Origin: Alphaproteobacteria bacterium
GTDB taxonomy: Bacteria; Pseudomonadota; Alphaproteobacteria; JAUHZC01
NCBI GenBank assembly: GCA_030425805.1
Contig: JAUHZC010000003.1
Span: 126,701 to 190,700, forward strand
Reading direction: 5' to 3'
Length of the DNA stretch: 64,000 nt
Below are positions 56,406-64,000 of the stretch, piece by piece; position 1 is the stretch's first letter; every line of letters begins with the position of its first letter. The notes under the pieces were generated by a model. That model was given only the letters and a program-made list of their open reading frames with translations. It made no database searches and was not told the origin of the DNA. The translations under genes were made by a program, and so were the position numbers.

Positions 56406-56580
56406 AATTATTCCTCTAGTGAGAATTCCCACATGTAGATAATACATCAATCCATAAAAATGTGGAAATTTTGAAATTAGGTAAAATAAAATAGGGGAGG
56501 ATAGCTTGTAGATTTGCTTTTTGAAAGGTCTGACTCTTGATTAAAAGGCTTCAGACTCATATACTTGTGCCTTAAGATAA

Positions 56581-57921
56581 ATGAGCCCGATGAACTCACC
56601 TCTACCCCGACTCATTGCCGGTGTGACCTGCTTTGTGATTGCAATCACCATTGCAACCTGGGATAAATGGGCCCTTCTTTTCCGTGTTCAGACCCTTGAT
56701 TTCGACGAACTTGCCCTGGAAGAGCAAGCTGAGGGTGAGGAAACAATTGTAGGGCCGGATGGCGACAAAGCAGAAGGGGAGCCAGCGAAGAAAGAACCAA
56801 CGGAGTTTATTCTGGACCTTCAGTCAGGAGAAAGCCTCTACACAGTTTTGCGCAAGCAAAATATTACACCGCAGCAGATTCATCAGGTAGTGAAAGCTTT
56901 GAGGCCTCTCTTCAACCCGCGAAACATTCGCCCTGACCACGATCTCCATATTGTATCAAAGCCTGCAAAAGATGGAGACCGCCAAGAGCTTTTAGGTCTT
57001 ACTCTCCGGCCTAATATGACAACAGAAATTGTCCTTGAGGCTGAAGGAAGCAAGTTTCGGGCAAAGAAAATTAAACTTCAACTTTTGGAGAAAAATCAGG
57101 TTGTTTCTGGAAAAGTTGACTACAGCTTATATGCAGATGCAAAGTCGAAAAATGTTCCTGACAGTATTATTAACCAAATGATACGAGGCTTCAGTTATGA
57201 TGTTGACTTCCAGCGGAGCATTACACCTGGAACAGAGTACGGCCTTTATTATAAGGTGTTTGAAAATGAGCGAACAGGTCAACAAGAAGCAGGAGATCTG
57301 CAGTTTGCTTACCTCAAGATTGGCCCTAAGACTTATAAAATCTATCGTTATACCCATAAAGGGGGGACAATTGGGTTTTATAATGGAAAGGGTGAAACTG
57401 TCCGTAAAACACTCCTGAAAACACCTGTAGATGGGGCGCGTCTTTCTTCTGGGTTTGGAATGCGCCGTCACCCTGTACTAGGATATAGTAAAATGCACAA
57501 GGGTATTGATTTCGCAGCCCCTATTGGAACGCCTATCATGGCGGCTGGTGATGGAAAAGTTATTAAGGCTGGTAAGTGGAGCAGCTATGGAAATTATGTC
57601 CGGATCCAGCACAATAAGACCTATGCAACGGCATATGCTCATATGCACCGTTACGGCAAAGGTATCAAAGTTGGGAAATGGGTGCGCCAAGGCCAAATTA
57701 TAGGGTACGTTGGCCGTACGGGGCGTTGTACAGGACCCCACCTTCACTATGAAGTTTTGAAAAATGGTGTCCAGGTGAATCCAACACGCATCACTCAGAT
57801 GGCTGGTAATAAGCTGAAAGGGCAAGAGCTCAAGAACTTTTTACACCATAAAAAGGCAGTCGATGGTGTTTTTGAAACAGCCCTTGCTTATGATCCACAA
57901 CATATAATTCAGTATGGGTAA
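56581..57921 (+). CDS. M23 family metallopeptidase (LytM-type), membrane anchored
   Basis: A 446-residue cell-wall hydrolase or regulator. A signal-anchor segment lies near residues 10-28 (LIAGVTCFVIAITIATW). A LysM/OapA-like region (SGESLYTVLRKQNITPQQIH) follows. The M23 domain (about residues 285-400) has HKGIDFAAPIG (HxxxD) and TGPHLHYEVLKNGV (HxH), so the zinc site is complete. Such enzymes cut peptide cross-links in peptidoglycan. The ribosome binding site is weak; the next ATG (fourth codon) is an alternative. Confidence 0.9.
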   Translation: MSPMNSPLPRLIAGVTCFVIAITIATWDKWALLFRVQTLDFDELALEEQAEGEETIVGPDGDKAEGEPAKKEPTEFILDLQSGESLYTVLRKQNITPQQIHQVVKALRPLFNPRNIRPDHDLHIVSKPAKDGDRQELLGLTLRPNMTTEIVLEAEGSKFRAKKIKLQLLEKNQVVSGKVDYSLYADAKSKNVPDSIINQMIRGFSYDVDFQRSITPGTEYGLYYKVFENERTGQQEAGDLQFAYLKIGPKTYKIYRYTHKGGTIGFYNGKGETVRKTLLKTPVDGARLSSGFGMRRHPVLGYSKMHKGIDFAAPIGTPIMAAGDGKVIKAGKWSSYGNYVRIQHNKTYATAYAHMHRYGKGIKVGKWVRQGQIIGYVGRTGRCTGPHLHYEVLKNGVQVNPTRITQMAGNKLKGQELKNFLHHKKAVDGVFETALAYDPQHIIQYG

Positions 57922-57977
57922 GGGCGAAGAGGGTGCGCTTGCTTTTGCCCTTTGAATCCTTTACTGTGAGGAGCATT

Positions 57978-58054
57978 GACCCCGTAGCTCAGCTGGATAG
58001 AGCGACAGATTCCTAATCTGTAGGCCGGAGGTTCGAATCCTCTCGGGGTCGCCA
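57978..58054 (+). tRNA. tRNA-Arg (CCU)
   Basis: Acceptor GACCCCG pairs with CGGGGTC, the D-arm is AGCTCAGCTGGATAGAGC, the anticodon loop TTCCTAA has CCU, the T-arm is GGAGGTTCGAATCCTCT, the discriminator is G, and CCA is encoded (58052-58054). This isoacceptor is a common integration site for islands. Confidence 0.96.
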
Positions 58055-58428
58055 GGATTTTCAAGGGTTTCAGGAAATTTAGATTCTACATAAAACACTC
58101 TGGGGAGCAAATGGGGAGTTGATATGCAGTATTTATGAGTTCCTAACTTTTCTTCTTAAGAGGTTTACTAAACAAAATTTTGGATTTTTTGAAGTGTGGA
58201 TAAAGCAAGAAATATGGACAAATCTTGATTATCTGCCAGAATCCCCTTTTGACATCACCCTTAATGCTGAAAGCTGGGATGTTGGTGATGGATGCTAAGG
58301 CACTGCCAGAGCTAAATGGCTTTTAAAGTAGGCCAAGAGATAAAATACTACAGATTGAAAAAAGATAATAATGCTTTAGTGCATGAAGGTCTTCTGTATA
58401 ATGCTAATGGAAAAGGAAGGAGAGTAGG
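58055..58428. other. 374-base gap after tRNA-Arg(CCU); no gene
   Basis: No convincing gene is present. A plus-strand frame runs from about 58083 to a stop near 58302 (around TLWGANGELICSIYEFLTFL) but has no good start, ribosome binding site or recognisable family. The stretch immediately after the tRNA (GGATTTTCAAGGGTTTCAGG) lies where an attachment site would be. I saw no second copy within the window. Confidence 0.4.
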
Positions 58429-58998
58429 GTGGTTACACGCTTGCTTATTCGCTTAGTTGATTTTTGGGCGAGCTTCTTTGGGCTTTTGCTTTTGTGGCCT
58501 GTGATTTTGGTTATATCCCTCCTCTTATTAAGGGAGTCGGGGGTTCCTTTTTTTATACAAGAGAGGGTAGGGCGATACAAAAAACCTTTCTGGTTGGTGA
58601 AGTTCCGTACCATGTGGGTGGGAACAAGATCTGTTGCAACCCATGAAGCTTCAAGAGATGCTGTTACACCCTTAGGCCGGATTTTGCGGCGAACAAAATT
58701 GGATGAGTTGCCGCAGCTTTGGAATGTGCTGAAAGGAGAGATGAGCCTAGTCGGTCCCCGGCCTAATCTTTTCAACCAAGAAGAACTAATAAAAGAACGC
58801 TCAGCCAGGGGTGTTTATAATGTTTTGCCTGGGATTACAGGTTTGGCTCAGATTCAGAATATTGATATGTCAACACCGAGGCTCCTTGCTGAAACAGATG
58901 CAAAGATGCTATCAAGATTAAGCTTGAGGAGCTATTTCAATTATATTTTCTGGACTGTCTTCGGAAAAGGGCAGGGGGATGCCATGAAGGAAGAGTGA
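58429..58998 (+). CDS. Undecaprenyl-phosphate sugar-1-phosphate transferase
   Basis: A 189-residue membrane enzyme of the bacterial sugar transferase (WcaJ/WbaP C-terminal) type. One N-terminal membrane segment (FWASFFGLLLLWPVILVI) precedes the conserved catalytic core, FWLVKFRTMWVG, RRTKLDELPQLWNVLKGEMS and LVGPRPNLF, ending with LPGITGLAQI. It places the first sugar phosphate on undecaprenyl phosphate, starting a surface glycan repeat. The start is GTG at 58429 with GGAAGGAGAG upstream; it lacks the N-terminal domain of full-length polyprenol transferases. The following epimerase starts three bases later. Confidence 0.9.
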   Translation: MVTRLLIRLVDFWASFFGLLLLWPVILVISLLLLRESGVPFFIQERVGRYKKPFWLVKFRTMWVGTRSVATHEASRDAVTPLGRILRRTKLDELPQLWNVLKGEMSLVGPRPNLFNQEELIKERSARGVYNVLPGITGLAQIQNIDMSTPRLLAETDAKMLSRLSLRSYFNYIFWTVFGKGQGDAMKEE

Positions 58999-59001
58999 AG
59001 G

Positions 59002-59844
59002 ATGAGTAGGTGTGTTTATATTACAGGCTTAAATGGTTTTGTAGGGGGGGATTTATGCAAATTTCTCCTCTCGCAAGGGTATGAGGTCCGTGGTTCTGTG
59101 CGTGATTTGAGCTATGATAATCAAGCAGTTTCACAGATTGATATAAAGGAATTTTCTTCGGAGACAGACTGGAAGAAGGCTCTAAAAGGTGTGGATTGTA
59201 TTGTTCATACTGCAGGGGTCACTTCGACAAAAGGTGCAAATATTTTTGCTGTGAATACAGACGCAACACTGAAGCTTGCTCGAGATGCAGTTTCTGCTGG
59301 TGTGAAGCGTCTAATTTTCCTGAGCTCAGCAAAGGTGAATGGAGAAGTGACATATGATAAGCCATTTGCTGTTAATGATCTTCCTAACCCCCAAGACGAT
59401 TATGCTTTGTCAAAGCTACAAGCCGAAGAAGGATTGCGTAAAATTGCAAAGGAGACAGGCTTGGAAGTTATATGTATTCGTCCTCCTATGGTTTATGGTA
59501 ATACCCCAACAGGGAATTTGAAGTTATTTGCTCTCCTTATTAAGTGGCGTATACCTATTCCTTTGGGATCGGTTAAGCACAATAAAAGAAGCTTAGTGAA
59601 TGTGGGTCTATTGAGTAGAGCTATTAGAGAGAAAATAGATGCTGACACAGTCTCAGGTGTTTCTTTTGTGAGGGATGAACAGGATTACTCAACACGGGAA
59701 ATCGTTGAGAAAGTAGGGGAAATGCTGAAAAAAAAACCATTTTTAATATCAATTCCTGAAGGATTACTCAAAAGGTTCTTTAAGCTCATAGGTCAGGCGA
59801 GTATGAGGCAAAAACTTATGGGTAATCTTCAGGTAAAATCATAG
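59002..59844 (+). CDS. NAD-dependent nucleotide-sugar epimerase, apparently truncated
   Basis: The 280-residue SDR enzyme has NAD loop YITGLNGFVGGDLCKFL, SSAKVNGE for the catalytic Ser, and YALSKLQAEEGL for Tyr and Lys. It resembles UDP-GlcNAc C4-epimerases such as WbpV. Relatives run about 310-320 residues; here the protein stops at MGNLQVKS, in the segment normally followed by a short helical C-terminus. Sixteen bases later, genes run in the other direction. The loss of the C-terminus at this point suggests a recombination joint. Confidence 0.85.
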   Translation: MSRCVYITGLNGFVGGDLCKFLLSQGYEVRGSVRDLSYDNQAVSQIDIKEFSSETDWKKALKGVDCIVHTAGVTSTKGANIFAVNTDATLKLARDAVSAGVKRLIFLSSAKVNGEVTYDKPFAVNDLPNPQDDYALSKLQAEEGLRKIAKETGLEVICIRPPMVYGNTPTGNLKLFALLIKWRIPIPLGSVKHNKRSLVNVGLLSRAIREKIDADTVSGVSFVRDEQDYSTREIVEKVGEMLKKKPFLISIPEGLLKRFFKLIGQASMRQKLMGNLQVKS

Positions 59845-59860
59845 GTTGCGCAAAGGGGGG

Positions 59861-60946
59861 CTAGTTATTCAGGAGGGGCGGCAATTTCAAAAATGCATCA
59901 GATAGTGATTTACGCTCACTGACAGTATAAAAAACATAATCGGGCTTCCAATCTTCAACTAATTCTTTGAGACGTGATGTTCCAACAACCCCCTCCCAAT
60001 GTTTTTTCAGGATATGCGAAAAAGTTGTAGCCATATAAGATTCCATACTTGTGCCAAAAGAATCAGTTAGCCAAAGAATCTTGTTTTGATTTAAAGCTGT
60101 AGGTGTATGAATAACGTAGGGCTGAGGCATCATGCTATTATAAAGAGCCTTTTTGCCTTGATAGATAAGGTCTTTAGAATTGTAATCATAAATGAAACTT
60201 TCGTGATTTTGTCTTTCTTTACATGTAATTACAGAGTAATCTGAAACAAAATTTTGAATTTTGAGCATATTAGCTAAGTCACCATTAGAAAAATTTGTAA
60301 CTGTAAATGTTTTTACACACCTTGATCTTGGATAAACAAACTTTTCACTTGGGTCTAATGCCCTCATAATTTGTTCAAAAGCAATGCCAGAACCATAGTT
60401 GTTCCAATGTGTATCTGTTTTGTAGTATACACGTTCAATGCTTTTGGCTTTAATCAATTGATCGATTGAATTAACGTATATACCATTACCATATAAATCC
60501 TTAGATATGGACATTCCCTCAGATTTTGCCCAGCCAGGTACTTTTTCGAAATATATTGTGCTTTTGTTGGGAGCTATTAATATTTTAAAATCTATGACGC
60601 CCTTTTCTAGAAAATATTTCTTCCAGGCTGTTTGTGCATTGACTATTTTCTTTGCTTTTTCCAACCTGGCATCGCCACCTTTTCGATATTCAGTCACAGT
60701 ATTTGCATATTTATCTCCAAGAAATAACCACCCATCAAGACCAATAATGACATCTTTAGGATTTGTGCTGATTCCAAGAAAAAATAAAAATTTGTTAGAA
60801 TATGCTTCTATTATATCGATGCAATATAGAGCTTTGACTTTTTTTCTTATTCCGTTGTTTTGAGGAATGCCTAAATGAATAACATTTACAATGGGCAACA
60901 CAGAGATTAGAGCAAAGCTAATGAGTAAAAATATTCGGATATACAT
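59861..60946 (-). CDS. AlgJ/AlgX-like SGNH acetyltransferase (DHHW family)
   Basis: A 361-residue protein with an N-terminal signal anchor (RIFLLISFALISVLPIVNVI). The AlgX/AlgJ catalytic motifs are present: GLDGWLFLGDKY, DTHWNNYG (the Asp-His pair, Asp near residue 177) and WLTDSFG (serine near residue 296). These enzymes transfer acyl groups, usually acetyl, to exported polysaccharide. It lies eight bases downstream of the MBOAT gene at 60955, its usual partner. Confidence 0.85.
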   Translation of the reverse strand: MYIRIFLLISFALISVLPIVNVIHLGIPQNNGIRKKVKALYCIDIIEAYSNKFLFFLGISTNPKDVIIGLDGWLFLGDKYANTVTEYRKGGDARLEKAKKIVNAQTAWKKYFLEKGVIDFKILIAPNKSTIYFEKVPGWAKSEGMSISKDLYGNGIYVNSIDQLIKAKSIERVYYKTDTHWNNYGSGIAFEQIMRALDPSEKFVYPRSRCVKTFTVTNFSNGDLANMLKIQNFVSDYSVITCKERQNHESFIYDYNSKDLIYQGKKALYNSMMPQPYVIHTPTALNQNKILWLTDSFGTSMESYMATTFSHILKKHWEGVVGTSRLKELVEDWKPDYVFYTVSERKSLSDAFLKLPPLLNN

Positions 60947-60954
60947 AGAGGTTT

Positions 60955-62427
60955 CTAGAAGTTAAAGTATAAAAACACGGAGCTTGATGACGTCATTATT
61001 AAGTAAGCCGAAAATGAAAATAGGATTGCGGCAAAAGAAATTCTAGCGCTATTTAAGGGTCGTTGGGATATTTCGACTGCATTATCTCTTGATATGATAA
61101 AGAATGATCCCAAAATAATAGAAAGTGGGATTAAGTTTGCTATAAAACCAATAGGCAAGATCTTACTCAACCAGTCTACATTGCCGCCTAACCAAGCTAG
61201 CTTTTCAGTTTTTATATCTAAAATATCTAATTGTAACTCCCAAATATTAAACATTTTCTTTAAAATATTTAATGCTACAGTCATGCTTTCAGCTCTAAAG
61301 AAAATCCATGCTACATGAACAAAGAGAAATGTTAAAAACCAAGCAAGGGGGCGAGGTAAGTTGCCGCCTAAAGATCTCCATGCCCTGTGAATTACAAGAG
61401 CAATACCATGTAAGGCGCCCCAAATGATAAACATCCAGCTCGCACCATGCCAAATACCACCAATTAAAAACGTTACAAAGAGGTTGGTATAAGTTCTGAT
61501 TTGGCTAGCATGACTTCCTCCTAATGGGATATATATGTAATCTCTTAAGAAACGACCTAATGTTATATGCCACCTTCTCCAGAAGTCTTGAATATTTATG
61601 GATTTATAAGGAGAATTAAAATTTAAAGGAAGCTTGATGTTAAAGAATAAGGCAAGGCCCATTGCCATATCACAATACCCACTAAAGTCAAAATACAATT
61701 GGAAGGTGTAGCTTAAACTTGTTACCCAAGAATCATAAAAGTTTAAATTAAAAGAATTTGAAAATCCTTGATCTGCCCACATGGAGAGTGTATCTGCAAT
61801 TGCAATTTTTTTAAATAAGCCTATAGAAAACAAGATCAACCCTTTTGCTACATTTCTTTGCTTTGGTAATAAATTCCATTTAGACTTAAACTGGCTCATC
61901 ATTTCTTTGTGATGAACTATAGGGCCTGCTATCAACTGAGGGAAAAAGGTAACAAATAGAATATAATTTAGTAAGTTGTACTCACTTGTTTCACCTTTGT
62001 AACTATCAACGAGGTAACCGATTTGTTGGAATGTGAAGAAGCTTATAGCAAGAGGAAGAATGATGTTAGGGGATTCAAATCCAAAAGGGATTATATCATT
62101 AATGTTGCTTATAATAAAATTTGAGTATTTGAAGTAAAATAGGAAAAAAGCGTTTAAAAAAATCCCTATAGAAAGACATACTTTTCTGTTAATGCTATTA
62201 TGGTAAGCTATCGATTGTGATAAGGTTGTCCCTAGTGAATAGTTAAATAAAATAGAATATAAGATTATTGATAGGTAATCAAATTTCCAATATCCATAGA
62301 AAAAAAAGCTACACAATACTAACCATATTTTGCCTCCCAAAAAGTAATTTAATCTAATTAGCGAAAAATACCCAAGAAAGCATGTTGGGAGAAATAGAAA
62401 TATAAACTGCCAAGAGTTGAACAACAT
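60955..62427 (-). CDS. MBOAT O-acyltransferase (AlgI/DltB-like)
   Basis: A 490-residue multi-span membrane enzyme. YKSINIQDFWRRWHITLGRF and GGIWHGASWMFIIWGALHG carry the MBOAT residues, with the catalytic histidine near residue 326. It delivers acyl groups across the inner membrane, and the AlgJ-like partner downstream completes transfer to the glycan. About ten membrane segments are visible. The gene is markedly AT-rich. Confidence 0.92.
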   Translation of the reverse strand: MLFNSWQFIFLFLPTCFLGYFSLIRLNYFLGGKIWLVLCSFFFYGYWKFDYLSIILYSILFNYSLGTTLSQSIAYHNSINRKVCLSIGIFLNAFFLFYFKYSNFIISNINDIIPFGFESPNIILPLAISFFTFQQIGYLVDSYKGETSEYNLLNYILFVTFFPQLIAGPIVHHKEMMSQFKSKWNLLPKQRNVAKGLILFSIGLFKKIAIADTLSMWADQGFSNSFNLNFYDSWVTSLSYTFQLYFDFSGYCDMAMGLALFFNIKLPLNFNSPYKSINIQDFWRRWHITLGRFLRDYIYIPLGGSHASQIRTYTNLFVTFLIGGIWHGASWMFIIWGALHGIALVIHRAWRSLGGNLPRPLAWFLTFLFVHVAWIFFRAESMTVALNILKKMFNIWELQLDILDIKTEKLAWLGGNVDWLSKILPIGFIANLIPLSIILGSFFIISRDNAVEISQRPLNSARISFAAILFSFSAYLIMTSSSSVFLYFNF

Positions 62428-62592
62428 AGATTTAAATAAGAACTGCCACTAGAGAGATTGACTCTAATGTAGTCCTGATGCATAGTCCATATTTTTTAAT
62501 ATTAAATTCTGTATAGCTGAAATTTTGATGCTGGAGAATATCTGATTTTTCTCAGGGGAGAGATAGCTAGTAAGAAAAAATATTTTTGAGAT

Positions 62593-63486
62593 TTAATTGT
62601 CACTTTTTGAAATTGCTTTGATTGAATCCTGGAGACTTAGGCGCCAATCATCAATAATTCCACATCCTAGATAAGATGATATTTTCTTACAATTCAGCTG
62701 TGAGTTATTTGGCCGCTCTAGGGAGTCTGGATACTCCTTGCTTGGTATGGGAATCAGCTCAGGCTGTGTCTCAATTATATCTTTCTCTGCAAATTCATCA
62801 AAAATTTCTTTAGCAAACTGATACCAGCTCACAGCTGGGTAGCCAGAGTAATGATATACTCCCCAAGATAAGTCTCCGCAATTAAAGTACTTATCTGCCA
62901 ATTTTAACAACACATGTGCTATGCTGTTAGCGCTAGTTGGACCACCAATTTGGTCATCAACGATTGAGATTTGTTTCAGGTCTTTTCCTAGGCGAAGCAT
63001 TGTCTTAACAAAATTGTTACCAGTGGCGGAAAACACCCAAGAAGTACGCAGAATTATATGCTGTTTAAGCCTCTCTTGTACTGCAATTTCACCTTCTAAC
63101 TTGCTTTTCCCATAAACGTTTTTCGGATTTGGGCTATCTTGTTCAACATATGGTCGATCTAATCGACCATCAAACACGTAGTCTGTTGAAATGTGAAATA
63201 AGGGAATGCCTACTTTATTACAAGCATTAGCTAATATTTTTGGCCCTAGGCCATTAATGGCATAAGCTTGTTTTGGATCATTTTCAGCTTTATTTACAGC
63301 TGTATAAGCAGCTGCATTTATTACTAAATCAGGTTTTATCTGATCAAAAATGGCATCAACGTTCGGGATATTGGTAACATCTAGCTGTGTTTTTGAAAAA
63401 CTACAAACCTCAAAACCGTATTTGGAGCTAAGATTTGTTAGACTCTGCCCTACCTGCCCCTCTCTGCCAGTAATAAGTATTTTCAT
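62593..63486 (-). CDS. rmlD: dTDP-4-dehydrorhamnose reductase
   Basis: A 297-residue SDR enzyme for the last step of dTDP-L-rhamnose synthesis. NAD(P) loop LITGREGQVGQSL, DLVINAAAYTAVNKAENDP, HISTDYVFDG, and YGKSKLEGE (Tyr and Lys) are diagnostic. It starts four bases after the rmlC stop. The 165 bases to the MBOAT gene show no gene. Confidence 0.95.
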   Translation of the reverse strand: MKILITGREGQVGQSLTNLSSKYGFEVCSFSKTQLDVTNIPNVDAIFDQIKPDLVINAAAYTAVNKAENDPKQAYAINGLGPKILANACNKVGIPLFHISTDYVFDGRLDRPYVEQDSPNPKNVYGKSKLEGEIAVQERLKQHIILRTSWVFSATGNNFVKTMLRLGKDLKQISIVDDQIGGPTSANSIAHVLLKLADKYFNCGDLSWGVYHYSGYPAVSWYQFAKEIFDEFAEKDIIETQPELIPIPSKEYPDSLERPNNSQLNCKKISSYLGCGIIDDWRLSLQDSIKAISKSDN

Positions 63487-63490
63487 GTTT

Positions 63491-64000
63491 TTAGATGCCG
63501 GATTTTATCTGTTTGAGAGTAGGGAGTTTCAAGTCTTTTTCTGAAAGAGAGGGGTTGTCAATTGGCCATTCAATACCAACATCTGGGTCGTTCCAAATAA
63601 GACCACCCTCATCCCCTGGAAAATAGAAATCTGTACACTTGTATTGGATATCTGCAGTTTCACTAAGTACGCAAAATCCATGTGCGTAGCCTGGCGGAAC
63701 CCATAATTGCTTGCCGTTTTCACTAGAAAGCTCAACACCTACGTACTGTCCAAATGAATGTGAGTTTGGGTTTATATCAACAGCTACGTCATAAATAGCA
63801 CCTGAGAAACAGCTAACAAGTTTACCTTGTGGGCGAGATTTTTGGAGATGCAGGCCACGAATTACTCCTTTTTGAGAGTGGGAGTGATTATCTTGGACAA
63901 AGGGTAAATCTATTTCAGCATCTTTATGATAGCGCTCACTTTGGAATGTTTCTTTGAAGAAACCTCTGTGATCGCTAAATTTCTTTGGCTCAATTACGAG
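63491..64000 (-). CDS. rmlC: dTDP-4-dehydrorhamnose 3,5-epimerase, 3' part
   Basis: The frame enters from the window edge and stops with TAA at 63491-63493; about 169 codons are visible. VIEPKKFSDHRGFFKETF, QDNHSHSQKGVIRGLHLQ (catalytic His region) and LWVPPGYAHGFCVLSETADI are RmlC signatures, and DNPSLSEKDLKLPTL is near the C-terminus. About 10-15 N-terminal residues are missing. It precedes rmlD in the same operon; rmlA and rmlB may lie beyond the edge. Confidence 0.95.
   Translation of the reverse strand, partial: LVIEPKKFSDHRGFFKETFQSERYHKDAEIDLPFVQDNHSHSQKGVIRGLHLQKSRPQGKLVSCFSGAIYDVAVDINPNSHSFGQYVGVELSSENGKQLWVPPGYAHGFCVLSETADIQYKCTDFYFPGDEGGLIWNDPDVGIEWPIDNPSLSEKDLKLPTLKQIKSGI

Noticed and set aside
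58083-58302. Open plus-strand frame of about 70 codons after tRNA-Arg(CCU)
   Set aside because: No good start, ribosome binding site or recognisable family; kept only as a note on the gap.

Overview
The window reads as one contiguous chromosomal segment of a moderately AT-rich alphaproteobacterium. Evidence for that group is a two-piece, circularly permuted tmRNA gene (about 23777-24151), the gene order mdh-sucC-sucD with an LDH-like malate dehydrogenase, an initiator tRNA with a C1:A72 mismatch, and RNase E with an acidic insertion inside its S1 domain. An AT-rich, host-associated lineage of the Holosporales/Rickettsiales type would fit (MFS carrier of the kind common in intracellular bacteria, many single-copy housekeeping genes, no complete mobile elements), but this lineage is an inference and not shown by the sequence.

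Layout. 1-3641: the end of a Trm112-like protein and mfd. 3638-8216 (minus): two paralogous response regulators of unusual architecture that bracket a RodZ-like membrane protein and a periplasmic trypsin/PDZ protease. 8270-12414 (minus): sucD, sucC, mdh, an alpha/beta hydrolase and a minimal prepilin peptidase, the last divergent from a lipoprotein secretin (12480-14114). 14192-20234 (plus): ALDH7-type dehydrogenase, GNAT acetyltransferase, M17 aminopeptidase overlapped by an orphan umuD-like gene, and a membrane-bound nucleotide-sugar dehydratase, followed by tRNA-Lys. 20371-21449 (minus): two distantly related small secreted proteins. 21567-24151: groESL with two CIRCE-like operators, then tmRNA. 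24916-28125: ssb and gyrA. 28343-31004: a sensor kinase and its response regulator, the latter broken by a one-base frameshift. 31011-36521: a DEAD-box helicase, tRNA-fMet, gltA, and a btuB-tonB pair behind a cobalamin riboswitch. 36522-43699 (plus): polA, a PCuAC-like copper protein, dnaG, rpoD. 43701-49718 (minus): rlmJ, tRNA-Arg(UCU), an MFS carrier, alaS, recA. 49870-58054: sodB, rne, a class A PBP, a HAD remnant, a methyltransferase, an M23 peptidase and tRNA-Arg(CCU). 58429-64000: a polysaccharide locus.

How the genes work together. Much of the window is core information processing (mfd, ssb, gyrA, polA, dnaG, rpoD, recA, alaS, rne, rlmJ, tmRNA, four tRNAs) and TCA-cycle enzymes (gltA, mdh, sucCD). 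A second theme is the envelope: PBP1a, M23 peptidase, a DegP-like protease, a RodZ-like protein, a secretin with a prepilin peptidase, B12 uptake through BtuB/TonB, and surface polysaccharide made by a priming sugar transferase, an epimerase, rhamnose enzymes (RmlC, RmlD) and an AlgI/AlgJ-like O-acylation pair.

The most notable observations are the two response regulators sharing an insertion inside the receiver and an unrecognised output domain; a predicted 32-residue tmRNA proteolysis tag; a G-run frameshift that splits a response regulator; two CIRCE-like elements around the groES promoter; and a polysaccharide locus that lies behind tRNA-Arg(CCU) and contains a truncated epimerase exactly where gene orientation switches. 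No CRISPR array, intact insertion sequence or prophage was seen.
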